Source: an uncultured Flavobacteriales bacterium (GTDB lineage Bacteria; Bacteroidota; Bacteroidia; Flavobacteriales_G; Salibacteraceae). Taken from it: a stretch of DNA of 53,007 nucleotides. The position numbers and the translations under genes are program-made. Positions 16,639-24,868 of this stretch are shown in pieces. Numbering within the stretch: the first letter of the stretch is position 1; each line of letters begins with the position of its first letter. Where the stretch lies: positions 1 to 53,007 of the forward strand of contig CALCCE010000237.1 in NCBI GenBank assembly GCA_937899835.1. The letters are read 5' to 3'. The notes under the pieces are model-generated. The model saw only the letters and a list, made by a program, of their open reading frames with translations. It was not told the DNA's origin and made no database searches.

Positions 16639-18504
16639 ATGTGTGGATTTGCCGGAATCGTTACTGCATCCTCCCTGCCCTCCGAAGCGGAGTTGCGGGC
16701 CGCTGGCGATTTGATCCGCCACCGCGGGCCCGATCATCAAGGCATTTTTCGGCAAGAGTCTCAGGGCCTTGGTTTGGTGCACCAGCGTTTGTCAATTCTC
16801 GACCTCGATCCACGATCGCACCAACCTTTCTTTTCGCCCGATGGGCGTTTTGTGTTGGTGTTCAACGGAGAGATTTACAACTACCGGGAGATTCGCGAAG
16901 GGCTGGTCAGGGATGGCGCGGTTTGTCAAACCGAAAGCGACACCGAGGTGTTGCTGCAACTGCTTATGCAGCGGGGAAAAGCCGCATTGGAAGCACTCAA
17001 TGGAATGTTTGCCTTTGCATTTTGGGACAGCCAAGAGCAACAACTACTCATCGCCCGCGACCGCTTGGGCATTAAGCCGCTTTATTATTTTCATCGGGAA
17101 GGCACCATCGCGTTTACTTCCGACCTCAAAGCTTTTCAAGCTTGGGAGTGCATCCCCAAAACCATCGACCCGCAGAGCATTTGGCAGTATCTTTTTTATG
17201 GCTACGTGCCTTTGGACCGTTCCATTTACCAATCGGTGCAGAAGCTCAAGCCCGGCCATTTGATCGAATGGCAACCCGGATCCACCTGCCAGACGGCAAG
17301 GTGGTGGAACCCTCAGGCAGCACCGAAACCGGATAGGGTAGATGCACATTCCGTGCGCGACCTGTTGGGCAATAGCATCGCGCAACGGCTCATTTCCGAT
17401 GTAAAAGTGGGTGCTTTTGCCAGTGGTGGCCTCGACTCGTCGGGCATTCTTTCTTACTTGCAAAAAGCACAGATTGAAACCTTCACCATTGGGTTTGAGC
17501 ACCAAAGCAATACGCTCGACATCCAGCGCTCCAAGGAATTGTCTGCCCGGTACAACATCCCCCAAACCCTCACCATTTTGGGGGAAGAAAGCCTCGAAGG
17601 ATTCAACCACTTTTTGGAATTGATGGACGAGCCCTTGTCGGAGGCTTCCATTTTACCCTTGTATCACAACTACCGCATTGCCAAGGCTCACGGTGCCAAA
17701 GTCATATTGTCCGGCGATGGGGCCGATGAGGTTTGGGGGGGCTATCAGTATTTTCAAGGCATTCAGCGGCAGCCCTCCTTGCGCCAATATTCGTTTTTAT
17801 ACGGCCTTGGCTATCCACTGGTGCGCGGCATGTTGGGCTTTTTAAAGGCCAACAGCAAAGCGGGTAAGTTTCGAGACCTTTACTTGTTGAATTTCTTGCA
17901 AAACCTTTCCCACGCCAGCATGGGAGCAGCCCATAGTTTTCAGGTATCGCAAAAAAACCGGGACGACCTTCAGCAGCTTAGTTCAGGAAAAATCACCTCC
18001 CTCATCGATCCGCTGATGGAGCAACTGTACCGGGAGAAAGACCTCGATTGGCAAGCCATGCTGTCGGTGGAAACCGAAACCGTATTGGTGAACAAGCACC
18101 TGGCCAAAGTGGACAAGGCTTCCATGGCCAACAGCATCGAAGCCCGGGTTCCCTACCTCGATCATCGTCTGGTGGAAGCGGCACAACACGCTACGCAGGC
18201 CGACCGCACGGGCAAGCAACTGCTTAAGCAAGCCCTTGCTCCACAACTCCCCAACAACATCATTCAAGATCGGAAGCGTGGCTTCAACTTGCCGCTGAAG
18301 GCCTGGGTGAAAGCATACATTACCAAGGCTGGTGCAAACCACCTCGACAAGCAAAGCCTGGAAGCCCTGGGCATTATTTCAATGCCGGCCCTCGACCATT
18401 TGATCCAAGTGCACCGCAACGGCTACCGCGACCACAGCCGCACCCTTTGGTCGCTGTACGTACTTTCGCGATGGCTGCAACACAATGCCTGGCAATTGTC
18501 ATGA
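16639..18504 (+). CDS. asnB: Asparagine synthase (glutamine-hydrolysing) family protein, copy 1
   Basis: A 621-residue two-domain amidotransferase. The class II glutaminase domain begins M-C2-G-F-A-G-I-V, whose Cys2 is the N-terminal nucleophile after Met removal. It includes R-H-R-G-P-D-H near residue 29 and the F-N-G-E-I-Y-N motif near 75. The synthetase domain carries the PP-loop S-G-G-L-D-S-S at 262-268 and the A-N-S-I-E-A-R-V-P-Y-L-D-H segment. The canonical reaction is aspartate + glutamine + ATP to asparagine. Paralogues in polysaccharide loci are thought to amidate sugar acids or other carboxylates, and here the glycosyltransferase and polymerase neighbours favour that. Its stop overlaps the next start (ATGA). 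Confidence 0.85.
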   Translation: MCGFAGIVTASSLPSEAELRAAGDLIRHRGPDHQGIFRQESQGLGLVHQRLSILDLDPRSHQPFFSPDGRFVLVFNGEIYNYREIREGLVRDGAVCQTESDTEVLLQLLMQRGKAALEALNGMFAFAFWDSQEQQLLIARDRLGIKPLYYFHREGTIAFTSDLKAFQAWECIPKTIDPQSIWQYLFYGYVPLDRSIYQSVQKLKPGHLIEWQPGSTCQTARWWNPQAAPKPDRVDAHSVRDLLGNSIAQRLISDVKVGAFASGGLDSSGILSYLQKAQIETFTIGFEHQSNTLDIQRSKELSARYNIPQTLTILGEESLEGFNHFLELMDEPLSEASILPLYHNYRIAKAHGAKVILSGDGADEVWGGYQYFQGIQRQPSLRQYSFLYGLGYPLVRGMLGFLKANSKAGKFRDLYLLNFLQNLSHASMGAAHSFQVSQKNRDDLQQLSSGKITSLIDPLMEQLYREKDLDWQAMLSVETETVLVNKHLAKVDKASMANSIEARVPYLDHRLVEAAQHATQADRTGKQLLKQALAPQLPNNIIQDRKRGFNLPLKAWVKAYITKAGANHLDKQSLEALGIISMPALDHLIQVHRNGYRDHSRTLWSLYVLSRWLQHNAWQLS

Positions 18505-19613
18505 AAGTAGTGTTGGTCACCGATATTCCGAATCCTTACCGCTTGCCACTGTTTAACGAGCTGAACCGGCAATTGCAAAGCAAGGGCGCGCAGTTGAAAG
18601 TGGTTTTCGGCTCTGCCCGGCAAGCCAACCGAAAGTTTGAACTCAACTTACAAGAAGCTCAATTTGATTATGTGATTCTCGACAGCCAACGCTACGACCT
18701 GGGCTACGAAGAAAATACGGTAGTCAATTATAAAGGGCTACTCAAGGTGATCAATGCCGAACGTCCGGACCGCATCATTACCATTGGTTTTACCTTGGCG
18801 ACCATGAAATTGTGGTGGCGTTCGTGGTTTCGGTCTACTCCTTATTGGATTTGGGGTGGCACCACCGAAGCCCCTGCCTCTACTTTGCGCAGGTTACAGC
18901 GCAAGTTACTGGCCCAAAAGGCACAAGGGGCCATTGCCTACGGTTCACGGGCCGCCCGCTACTTTGCCAGCCTGGGCTTTGCTCCCAAAAACATCGACAT
19001 TGCAATCAATTCTACAGACACCACTTTCTTCGCCCAAGAAACCGAAAGGTTGCGGCAGCAAGCGGAGCCGCGTTCCCAATTCAGGATTATGTATCTTAGT
19101 TATCTGACGGAACGAAAAAATCCGGGTGTGGTATTGGACGTTGCGCACCGGTTAGCTCAGCTTCGGTCGGATTTTGTGATCGACATGGTAGGGGACGGGC
19201 CTTTGAAAGAAGCCTTACAAACCCAAACCAAACAGTTGCAAATTGAAGACCGGGTCGTGTTTCACGGCTTTCGCCAAAAGCACGAATTGCCGGAGTTGCT
19301 GGCGCAATCCGATGTCTTTTTATTTCCTACCCGTTTCGACATTTGGGGACTGGTGCTGGTGGAAGCTATGGCGGCTGGTCTTCCTTGCTTTGCCTCACCA
19401 AAAGCTGGCGCTACAGAAGATTTGATCGAAACGGGAGAAACGGGATTTATCACTGATTTTGAACAACCGGAAGCGGTGGCCAAGGCCCTTCATCAATTGC
19501 TTGAACAGCCAGGTGAAACGAAGCGCATTGGTCAAAAAGCTTCCCGGTTCATTGCGGAGAACGTGTCTTTACCAGTGAGCGCCTCCGGATTTTTGCGCGC
19601 TTTGGGCCTATGA
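18501..19613 (+). CDS. GT4-family glycosyltransferase
   Basis: The protein has 370 residues from the ATG at 18501, which overlaps the asnB stop as ATGA; the frame stays open further upstream, but M-K-V-V-L-V-T-D-I-P-N-P-Y-R is the typical N-terminus. It has a GT-B fold. The donor-site motif that is normally E-x7-E reads D280-I-W-G-L-V-L-V-E288, with aspartate at the first position, a variant also seen in related GT4 proteins. G-D-G-P-L near 232 and the A-G-L-P-C segment complete the domain. It acts in the cytoplasm on a lipid-linked intermediate. The stop again overlaps the next gene (ATGATG), so asnB, this gene and the polymerase are translationally coupled. Confidence 0.85.
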   Translation: MKVVLVTDIPNPYRLPLFNELNRQLQSKGAQLKVVFGSARQANRKFELNLQEAQFDYVILDSQRYDLGYEENTVVNYKGLLKVINAERPDRIITIGFTLATMKLWWRSWFRSTPYWIWGGTTEAPASTLRRLQRKLLAQKAQGAIAYGSRAARYFASLGFAPKNIDIAINSTDTTFFAQETERLRQQAEPRSQFRIMYLSYLTERKNPGVVLDVAHRLAQLRSDFVIDMVGDGPLKEALQTQTKQLQIEDRVVFHGFRQKHELPELLAQSDVFLFPTRFDIWGLVLVEAMAAGLPCFASPKAGATEDLIETGETGFITDFEQPEAVAKALHQLLEQPGETKRIGQKASRFIAENVSLPVSASGFLRALGL

Positions 19614-20959
19614 TGAGCTTTTACGAGTGGCGAAAATGGGTGGCTAGCAAACCCTGGGAACTGCGGTGGTTCCCGCTATTGGTCTTAATTCGACCAGTGG
19701 TGGACAACTTGTATTCGCTCAAAAACATTTCTCCTTTCATTTCTCCGCCCTATATCGTGGGTGTGTTAAGTCCTTTCCTCGCGATTTATGCCTTCATCCG
19801 CATTCGGGAAACTCCTGGCTCGTCTTTGGACCGCATTTTTAAAGTGTGGAGCCTTTTGGTGTTTTTGAGTACGTTCTGCTATTTGCTGTTTGATCCCCTC
19901 AAACTCACCACTATTGAGTTCATTCTAAAGCTCACCATGCCAGTGTACCTTTATTATTTCCTGCGGAGGATGATCCGCAACAAGAAAGACCTGCACGGCA
20001 TTCTTCAGGCCTATGTTTACTCTGCCATTTTTGTAGGAGCTCTGCTACTCTACGAAGTACTGATCTCGCCCATTCGTATTGAGCATTCCCGTGGCCTGGA
20101 GCGCATCCAGGGTAACTTTGCCGACGTGACCAACTACGGGTTCTACATCAACCTCACCTTTCTGATTCTGGCCTACTTCTATTTTGCTAAGCCCCTGCGC
20201 AACAATTCTTTCAAAACCCTTTGGCCCCTGGGTACCGCGGTGTTGATGAGCATTTTGTGTTTGAGTAAAATCAACCACGTGGCCAGTCTTGGTGTATTCC
20301 TGGGGATGGTTTCGCTATTCTTTCTCTACAACCTGAAATCGAACCGTACGGGTTTGTTGGTCTTCTTTCTGATTGGGGCTACCGTAGCGGTGGTAACTTA
20401 CAGTGAACAAATTGTGAACGCCATCGAACCATTGATTGGTACTGACCTTGCCGTATATAAAGGAGAAAAGGAAAGCGAACGTTTGCTTCACGGCCGGGTA
20501 GGCCGGTGGAAATACATGTTTGAAGAGTTTAGCAACCTGCCCATCTTTTCGCAGGTATTGGGCATGCCTACCTCTTTTGAGAACTCTTATAGTTACGTGA
20601 GTAGTGGTACGCACAACGACTTTATGCGCATCTTGTTTTTTACTGGCTATGTAGGTTTCATTACTTTCATGGGCTTTTTGTGGACCATCTACCGGCAAAC
20701 CAGGTTTATGGGCCTGCCACAAAAGTTTTTGGTGATGGGCGCTCTAACCATTTTTGGCATGTATGCAGTGAGTGTAAACCCGACCATTTATGCACCTTTA
20801 CTCTATATTCTGCTGTCGATTTTTGCTTATGTAGCTTTGCCACAAAGCAAGAAATACCGATCTGAGGTGCAACCTATTGCCTCTAAACCCGTACTGGATG
20901 CGTTAGCAAAATCAACCCGCCTCGGCGATAAAGAAAAACTCCCACCACAAACCACCTGA
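19610..20959 (+). CDS. O-antigen polymerase/ligase-like membrane protein (Wzy type)
   Basis: A 449-residue (or 448 if the second ATG is used) inner-membrane protein with about ten hydrophobic segments between residues 20 and 405. A large loop between the later segments holds H-G-R-V-G-R-W-K-Y-M (294-303) and S-G-T-H335-N336-D-F-M-R-I-L-F-F-T-G-Y. This matches the H-N-x-F...G conserved loop of the Wzy_C (O-antigen ligase/polymerase) superfamily. Its role would be to polymerise flipped repeat units on the periplasmic face. No other polymerase is seen in the window, so it is probably the Wzy of this locus, but ligase function cannot be excluded. It overlaps the preceding GT4 gene and is followed after 16 bases by the GT4-methyltransferase fusion. 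Confidence 0.75.
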   Translation: MMSFYEWRKWVASKPWELRWFPLLVLIRPVVDNLYSLKNISPFISPPYIVGVLSPFLAIYAFIRIRETPGSSLDRIFKVWSLLVFLSTFCYLLFDPLKLTTIEFILKLTMPVYLYYFLRRMIRNKKDLHGILQAYVYSAIFVGALLLYEVLISPIRIEHSRGLERIQGNFADVTNYGFYINLTFLILAYFYFAKPLRNNSFKTLWPLGTAVLMSILCLSKINHVASLGVFLGMVSLFFLYNLKSNRTGLLVFFLIGATVAVVTYSEQIVNAIEPLIGTDLAVYKGEKESERLLHGRVGRWKYMFEEFSNLPIFSQVLGMPTSFENSYSYVSSGTHNDFMRILFFTGYVGFITFMGFLWTIYRQTRFMGLPQKFLVMGALTIFGMYAVSVNPTIYAPLLYILLSIFAYVALPQSKKYRSEVQPIASKPVLDALAKSTRLGDKEKLPPQTT

Positions 20960-20975
20960 ACCACCCGTTCACGGA

Positions 20976-22925
20976 ATGGAGAAACCCAAGATTCTTATTT
21001 TAGGCAAGCTGCCTCCTCCTTATATGGGTCCGGCCATTGCGACCGGCATCATCCTCAATTCCAGTTTGCAGGACGAATACGAGTTGATTCATTTGCAAAC
21101 CAAGATCAACCAAAGCATTGATGGGTTGGGTAAATGGCAATTTGCCAAGGTGCGCGCCAGCATCGGCTTGTACCGCAACATGAGGCGCTTGCTACGGCAA
21201 CACCGGCCTGAGGTGGTGTTGGTACCGATCAGCCAAACCACGATGGGTTTTCTGAAAGATGCCCCATTTATTTTCTTAGGCAAGTGGTACGGTTCCAAGG
21301 TGATTCTTCAACTGCGGGGCAGCAATTTCAAAAACTGGTTACAAAGCAGTGCGGGTTGGGTAAAATGGGTAGTAAGGCGTAGCCTGAATGGCACGGCAGG
21401 AGTGATTGTACTGGGCAGTAAATTGCGCCATCTTTTCGAAGATTTCTTTCCACCGGAGAAGATTTTTGTAGTGCCCAACGGTGCTAATTACGACATTCCG
21501 AAAAAACCGGCCAGCGATACGCTTAAGGTTTTGTACCTGGCCAATCTCATACCCTCCAAGGGTATTGAAGATGTGCTGGAAGCCATAAAACGCTTGCATG
21601 AAAAAGGCATTGTCTTTGAATTTCATGCGCTGGGAAGTTGGCAAGACCCGGATTTCAAAGCGCAATGTGAATCCTTTTTAGCCGCAAACCCGTTACCGAT
21701 CACGGTGCATCCGCCGGTTTCAGGGGCAGCTAAGTTTGAGCAATTTGCTTCGGCTGATGTGTTTGTTTTTACGCCCCGCGAACCTGAAGGGCATCCTTGG
21801 GTGATTGTGGAGGCCATGGCTTCGGGGTTGCCCATCGTGAGCACCGACCAAGGAGCCATAACCGAATCGGTGGAAGAAGGCTACAACGGCTATATCGTGC
21901 CTTCACATGAACCGCAAGCCATTGCCGATCGGTTATCTTTGCTGCTGCAAGACGCAGCATTGCGGGCAGAAATGGGAAAAAATAGCCGAATACAATACGA
22001 AACAAAGTTTAGTGAAAAACAGATGGTAGGACGGTTATCCGATACGTTTAAGACAGTGCTGGAAGGGGAGAAGAATTTAGGGCAGGTAGAATCATTCTGG
22101 GACGACAACCTGTGTGGACACCACTTTGTAGAGGAGGAATACCTTTCTCCGGCGTTTTTTCACAAATACCGCACTTTTCGGTATAAGAAAACCCACCACC
22201 TCGACACGTACATCGACTGGCCGGGTGCCAAAGGAAAAGACGTGCTCGAAATTGGTTTGGGCATCGGTTCGGATGGCTCACGTTGGGCCACTCATGCGCG
22301 TTCTTATACCGGGGTTGACCTCACCAAAGAAGCAGTAGAAGCTACTCAAAAACACCTGGCACTGCTGGGCCTAAAAGGCCGAGTGGAGCAGGGAAATGCA
22401 GAAGATTTGCACTTAGAAAGCAAAGAGTTTGACTTGGTGTATTCGCACGGTGTTATTCACCATACGCCAAGCATCGATCAGGCGCTGGCGCAGATCAACC
22501 GTGTTTCTCGTGCCAATGGCGAATTGATTTTGATGCTGTATGCCAAGGGCTCTTTCAACTACTGGGTACGGATTCAGGGCTACTTTCGGCTATTTTTTCT
22601 TTGGAACTGGCTCAAGGCCATGTTGGGCCTGAGGCTGAAAGACCCCTGGAAAAACCACTACCAAAATTGGAAGCAGAAAGGTTGGTCGTATTTCAGTTGG
22701 AACGAGTGGCCCCACCACTGCACCGACGGCCCCGACTGTGAAATTGCCAACATCTACACCCAAAAAGAGATCCGGGAAATGTTGGACCGTGCAGGATATG
22801 CAATTACTGACATGAAGAAGGCCCATTTGCCGGTGGGCATGTCTCCTCAAGCCGAACAAAGACTGGGCCGCATGATGGGCTTTCACCAATTGGTGTGGGC
22901 TAAAAAAATCCGTGAGCTAGCTTAG
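20976..22925 (+). CDS. GT4 glycosyltransferase / SAM methyltransferase fusion protein
   Basis: A 649-residue protein joining two enzymes in one frame. Residues 1-365 are a GT4 glycosyltransferase with an N-terminal P-P-P-Y-M-G-P-A loop and the donor-site motif E271-G-H-P-W-V-I-V-E279. Residues 375-649 are a class I methyltransferase: motif I V-L-E-I-G-L-G-I-G at 423-431, the acidic turn G-V-D-L-T, and Y-S-H-G-V-I-H-H-T-P. A short linker near 366-380 separates them with no internal stop or frame change. The natural reading is that a sugar is added and then methylated, or that the methyl group caps the chain. Neighbours are Wzy (16 bases upstream) and a second asparagine-synthetase-like gene (9 bases downstream). 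Confidence 0.85.
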   Translation: MEKPKILILGKLPPPYMGPAIATGIILNSSLQDEYELIHLQTKINQSIDGLGKWQFAKVRASIGLYRNMRRLLRQHRPEVVLVPISQTTMGFLKDAPFIFLGKWYGSKVILQLRGSNFKNWLQSSAGWVKWVVRRSLNGTAGVIVLGSKLRHLFEDFFPPEKIFVVPNGANYDIPKKPASDTLKVLYLANLIPSKGIEDVLEAIKRLHEKGIVFEFHALGSWQDPDFKAQCESFLAANPLPITVHPPVSGAAKFEQFASADVFVFTPREPEGHPWVIVEAMASGLPIVSTDQGAITESVEEGYNGYIVPSHEPQAIADRLSLLLQDAALRAEMGKNSRIQYETKFSEKQMVGRLSDTFKTVLEGEKNLGQVESFWDDNLCGHHFVEEEYLSPAFFHKYRTFRYKKTHHLDTYIDWPGAKGKDVLEIGLGIGSDGSRWATHARSYTGVDLTKEAVEATQKHLALLGLKGRVEQGNAEDLHLESKEFDLVYSHGVIHHTPSIDQALAQINRVSRANGELILMLYAKGSFNYWVRIQGYFRLFFLWNWLKAMLGLRLKDPWKNHYQNWKQKGWSYFSWNEWPHHCTDGPDCEIANIYTQKEIREMLDRAGYAITDMKKAHLPVGMSPQAEQRLGRMMGFHQLVWAKKIRELA

Positions 22926-22934
22926 CGACTTCCC

Positions 22935-24824
22935 ATGTGCGGCATCTGCGGCTATATCAGTGCACAAAGCTACCACGGTAAGGCCATGATTGACAGCCTG
23001 CACCACCGTGGACCGGATGGCCATGGGGCACTGGAATTTCAAACCGATAACCGAAAGGTTTTTCTGGGCCATACCCGCCTGCGCATCATTGACCTTAGTG
23101 AGAACGGCCGTCAGCCGATGACCACCGACAACGAGCAGATTTCCATCAGCTACAACGGTGAGGTGTACAATTTTCAGGAATTGCGAAAGCGATTTTTGAA
23201 CGATGAAAATTTTCACTCCACTACTGATACTGAGGTGGTGTTGAAGCTTTACCAGAAGCTGGGTATGGATTTTCTGCAACACCTCAACGGTGATTTTGCT
23301 TTTGCCCTGCTGGACCGCAAGCAAGGAAAACTGTGGCTGGTACGCGATCGGGCAGGTGTGAAGCCACTTTATTACTGGCAGCAGGGATCGGAATTGGTCT
23401 TTGGTTCAGAAATTAAAACCTTGATAGCCGGTGGCGTTCCAGCCAAACATCGGCCAGAGATTTGGCCGGCCTACTTTGCCTTCAAATACCTGCCGCAACA
23501 GCATACCCTCTACCAAGACATTCACCGCCTGCAACCGGGACATTACTTGGAATACAACTTCGACACGGGCAGCAGTCACCTGCACCGCTATTGGCAACCG
23601 GAACTCAACGAGGCCTACAGTCGCTTGAGTTACCCGGAAGCCGAGGAAGCCATTCGGGAAACCCTCGCCGATGCCATTCGCCTTCGATTGGTGGCTGACG
23701 TTCCGGTGGGGACATTTTTGTCTGGCGGTTTGGATTCCTCCATCATCGCGGCCCACCTGAAGGAAGCCAACGATATTCGCCACTATTGCGCGGTTAAAAA
23801 TGAAGCGGACTTGCGCAAAGAGGGCACAACGTCCGATTTTCGGCACGCACAGGCGCTGGCAGAGCAGTGGAAGCTCGACCTTAGCCCAATTGCTATCGGT
23901 AAGGACGAAGCCAACGAACAGCTGATTCAAAAAACCCTGTATTACAGCGATGACCTCATTGCCGATGGGTCGCAAATTCCTTCTTACCTGATTACCAAAG
24001 AAGCGGGACAGCACTCGCGGGTGATCCTCACCGGCATGGGAGCAGACGAAATATTTTTGGGTTACGCCGGCCACATGATCTCGCAACTGAGCGCTACCAT
24101 GGACCGCTTTCCTCGCGGATTAACTCATGCTGCAGCTGGTTGGATGGCTGGTTTGAATGCCGGGAAAGGCAAATTCAAGGCTTATAAACGCTATCTGGTC
24201 AAATTAGGCAAGTACTTTCCGCTGGGGCCGGCACGCTACGCACGCTACAACATTGTAGGTGACTTCGACAGTGCACTGGCCTTGTTCCAACATCCTGATG
24301 ATTCGGTAGCGGAACTGGTGCGCAGTTATTTTCCCGGTAAGGATACTTTTCAGGAAATTTTTCGCTTTGAGTGGGAAAACTTTTTGGTGAAAAACCTGCA
24401 CTACACCGACCGCATGTCGATGGCCAATTCGGTGGAAAGTCGAGTCCCTTTTCTCGATCACCGTATGGTGGAACTGGCCTATAGTTTGCCTCACCACTAC
24501 AAATTGGACCGGCAACTCACGTCTAAAAAGATTCTTAAAACCAGTTATCAAAAGGAATTGCCATCCTCTATTCTACAACGCAGGAAAGCAGGTTTTGGAA
24601 TGCCGCTGCGCAGTATTCTAAGCGATCGAAACACCTTAGAGTATTTGTTACAGCCCGACTGGTTTGCTCAATTTGATGCATTTTCCATTCCTCAGATTCG
24701 TACCACGATGGACCAACACCTAACAGGTTCGGCCGATCAGTCGGCCTTGCTTTACGCCCTGATCAGTTGGCGCTTGTGGATGAATGCTCCCTCGGGAGAA
24801 CATGGAATCGCATCGAAGCCTTGA
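22935..24824 (+). CDS. asnB: Asparagine synthase (glutamine-hydrolysing) family protein, copy 2
   Basis: A 629-residue protein with the same architecture as copy 1 but clearly diverged from it: M-C2-G-I-C-G-Y-I at the glutaminase N-terminus, H-H-R-G-P-D-G-H near residue 23, Y-N-G-E-V-Y-N near 73, the PP-loop S-G-G-L-D-S-S at 263-269 and M-A-N-S-V-E-S-R-V-P-F-L-D-H. All catalytic elements appear intact, so it should hydrolyse glutamine and adenylate a carboxylate. Two paralogues in one operon make simple asparagine supply unlikely for both; tailoring of uronic acids or an amino-acid substituent is the alternative. It is the last gene before a promoter box at 24854. Confidence 0.85.
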   Translation: MCGICGYISAQSYHGKAMIDSLHHRGPDGHGALEFQTDNRKVFLGHTRLRIIDLSENGRQPMTTDNEQISISYNGEVYNFQELRKRFLNDENFHSTTDTEVVLKLYQKLGMDFLQHLNGDFAFALLDRKQGKLWLVRDRAGVKPLYYWQQGSELVFGSEIKTLIAGGVPAKHRPEIWPAYFAFKYLPQQHTLYQDIHRLQPGHYLEYNFDTGSSHLHRYWQPELNEAYSRLSYPEAEEAIRETLADAIRLRLVADVPVGTFLSGGLDSSIIAAHLKEANDIRHYCAVKNEADLRKEGTTSDFRHAQALAEQWKLDLSPIAIGKDEANEQLIQKTLYYSDDLIADGSQIPSYLITKEAGQHSRVILTGMGADEIFLGYAGHMISQLSATMDRFPRGLTHAAAGWMAGLNAGKGKFKAYKRYLVKLGKYFPLGPARYARYNIVGDFDSALALFQHPDDSVAELVRSYFPGKDTFQEIFRFEWENFLVKNLHYTDRMSMANSVESRVPFLDHRMVELAYSLPHHYKLDRQLTSKKILKTSYQKELPSSILQRRKAGFGMPLRSILSDRNTLEYLLQPDWFAQFDAFSIPQIRTTMDQHLTGSADQSALLYALISWRLWMNAPSGEHGIASKP

Positions 24825-24853
24825 ATCACCCAACAAATTCTTTCTTCAATCCC

Positions 24854-24861
24854 TACTTTTG
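24854..24861 (+). promoter_or_regulatory. -7 promoter box for the two-domain oxidoreductase
   Basis: TACTTTTG, an exact TAnnTTTG match, lies eight bases before the ATG at 24869, giving a very short or absent leader. It indicates the gene can be transcribed independently of the upstream operon. Confidence 0.45.
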
Positions 24862-24868
24862 ACACACG

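Noticed and set aside
18447-18500. Earlier start for the second GT4 gene inside asnB
   Set aside because: The extra residues do not resemble a GT4 N-terminus, whereas the ATG at 18501 gives the typical start and the ATGA overlap with the asnB stop.
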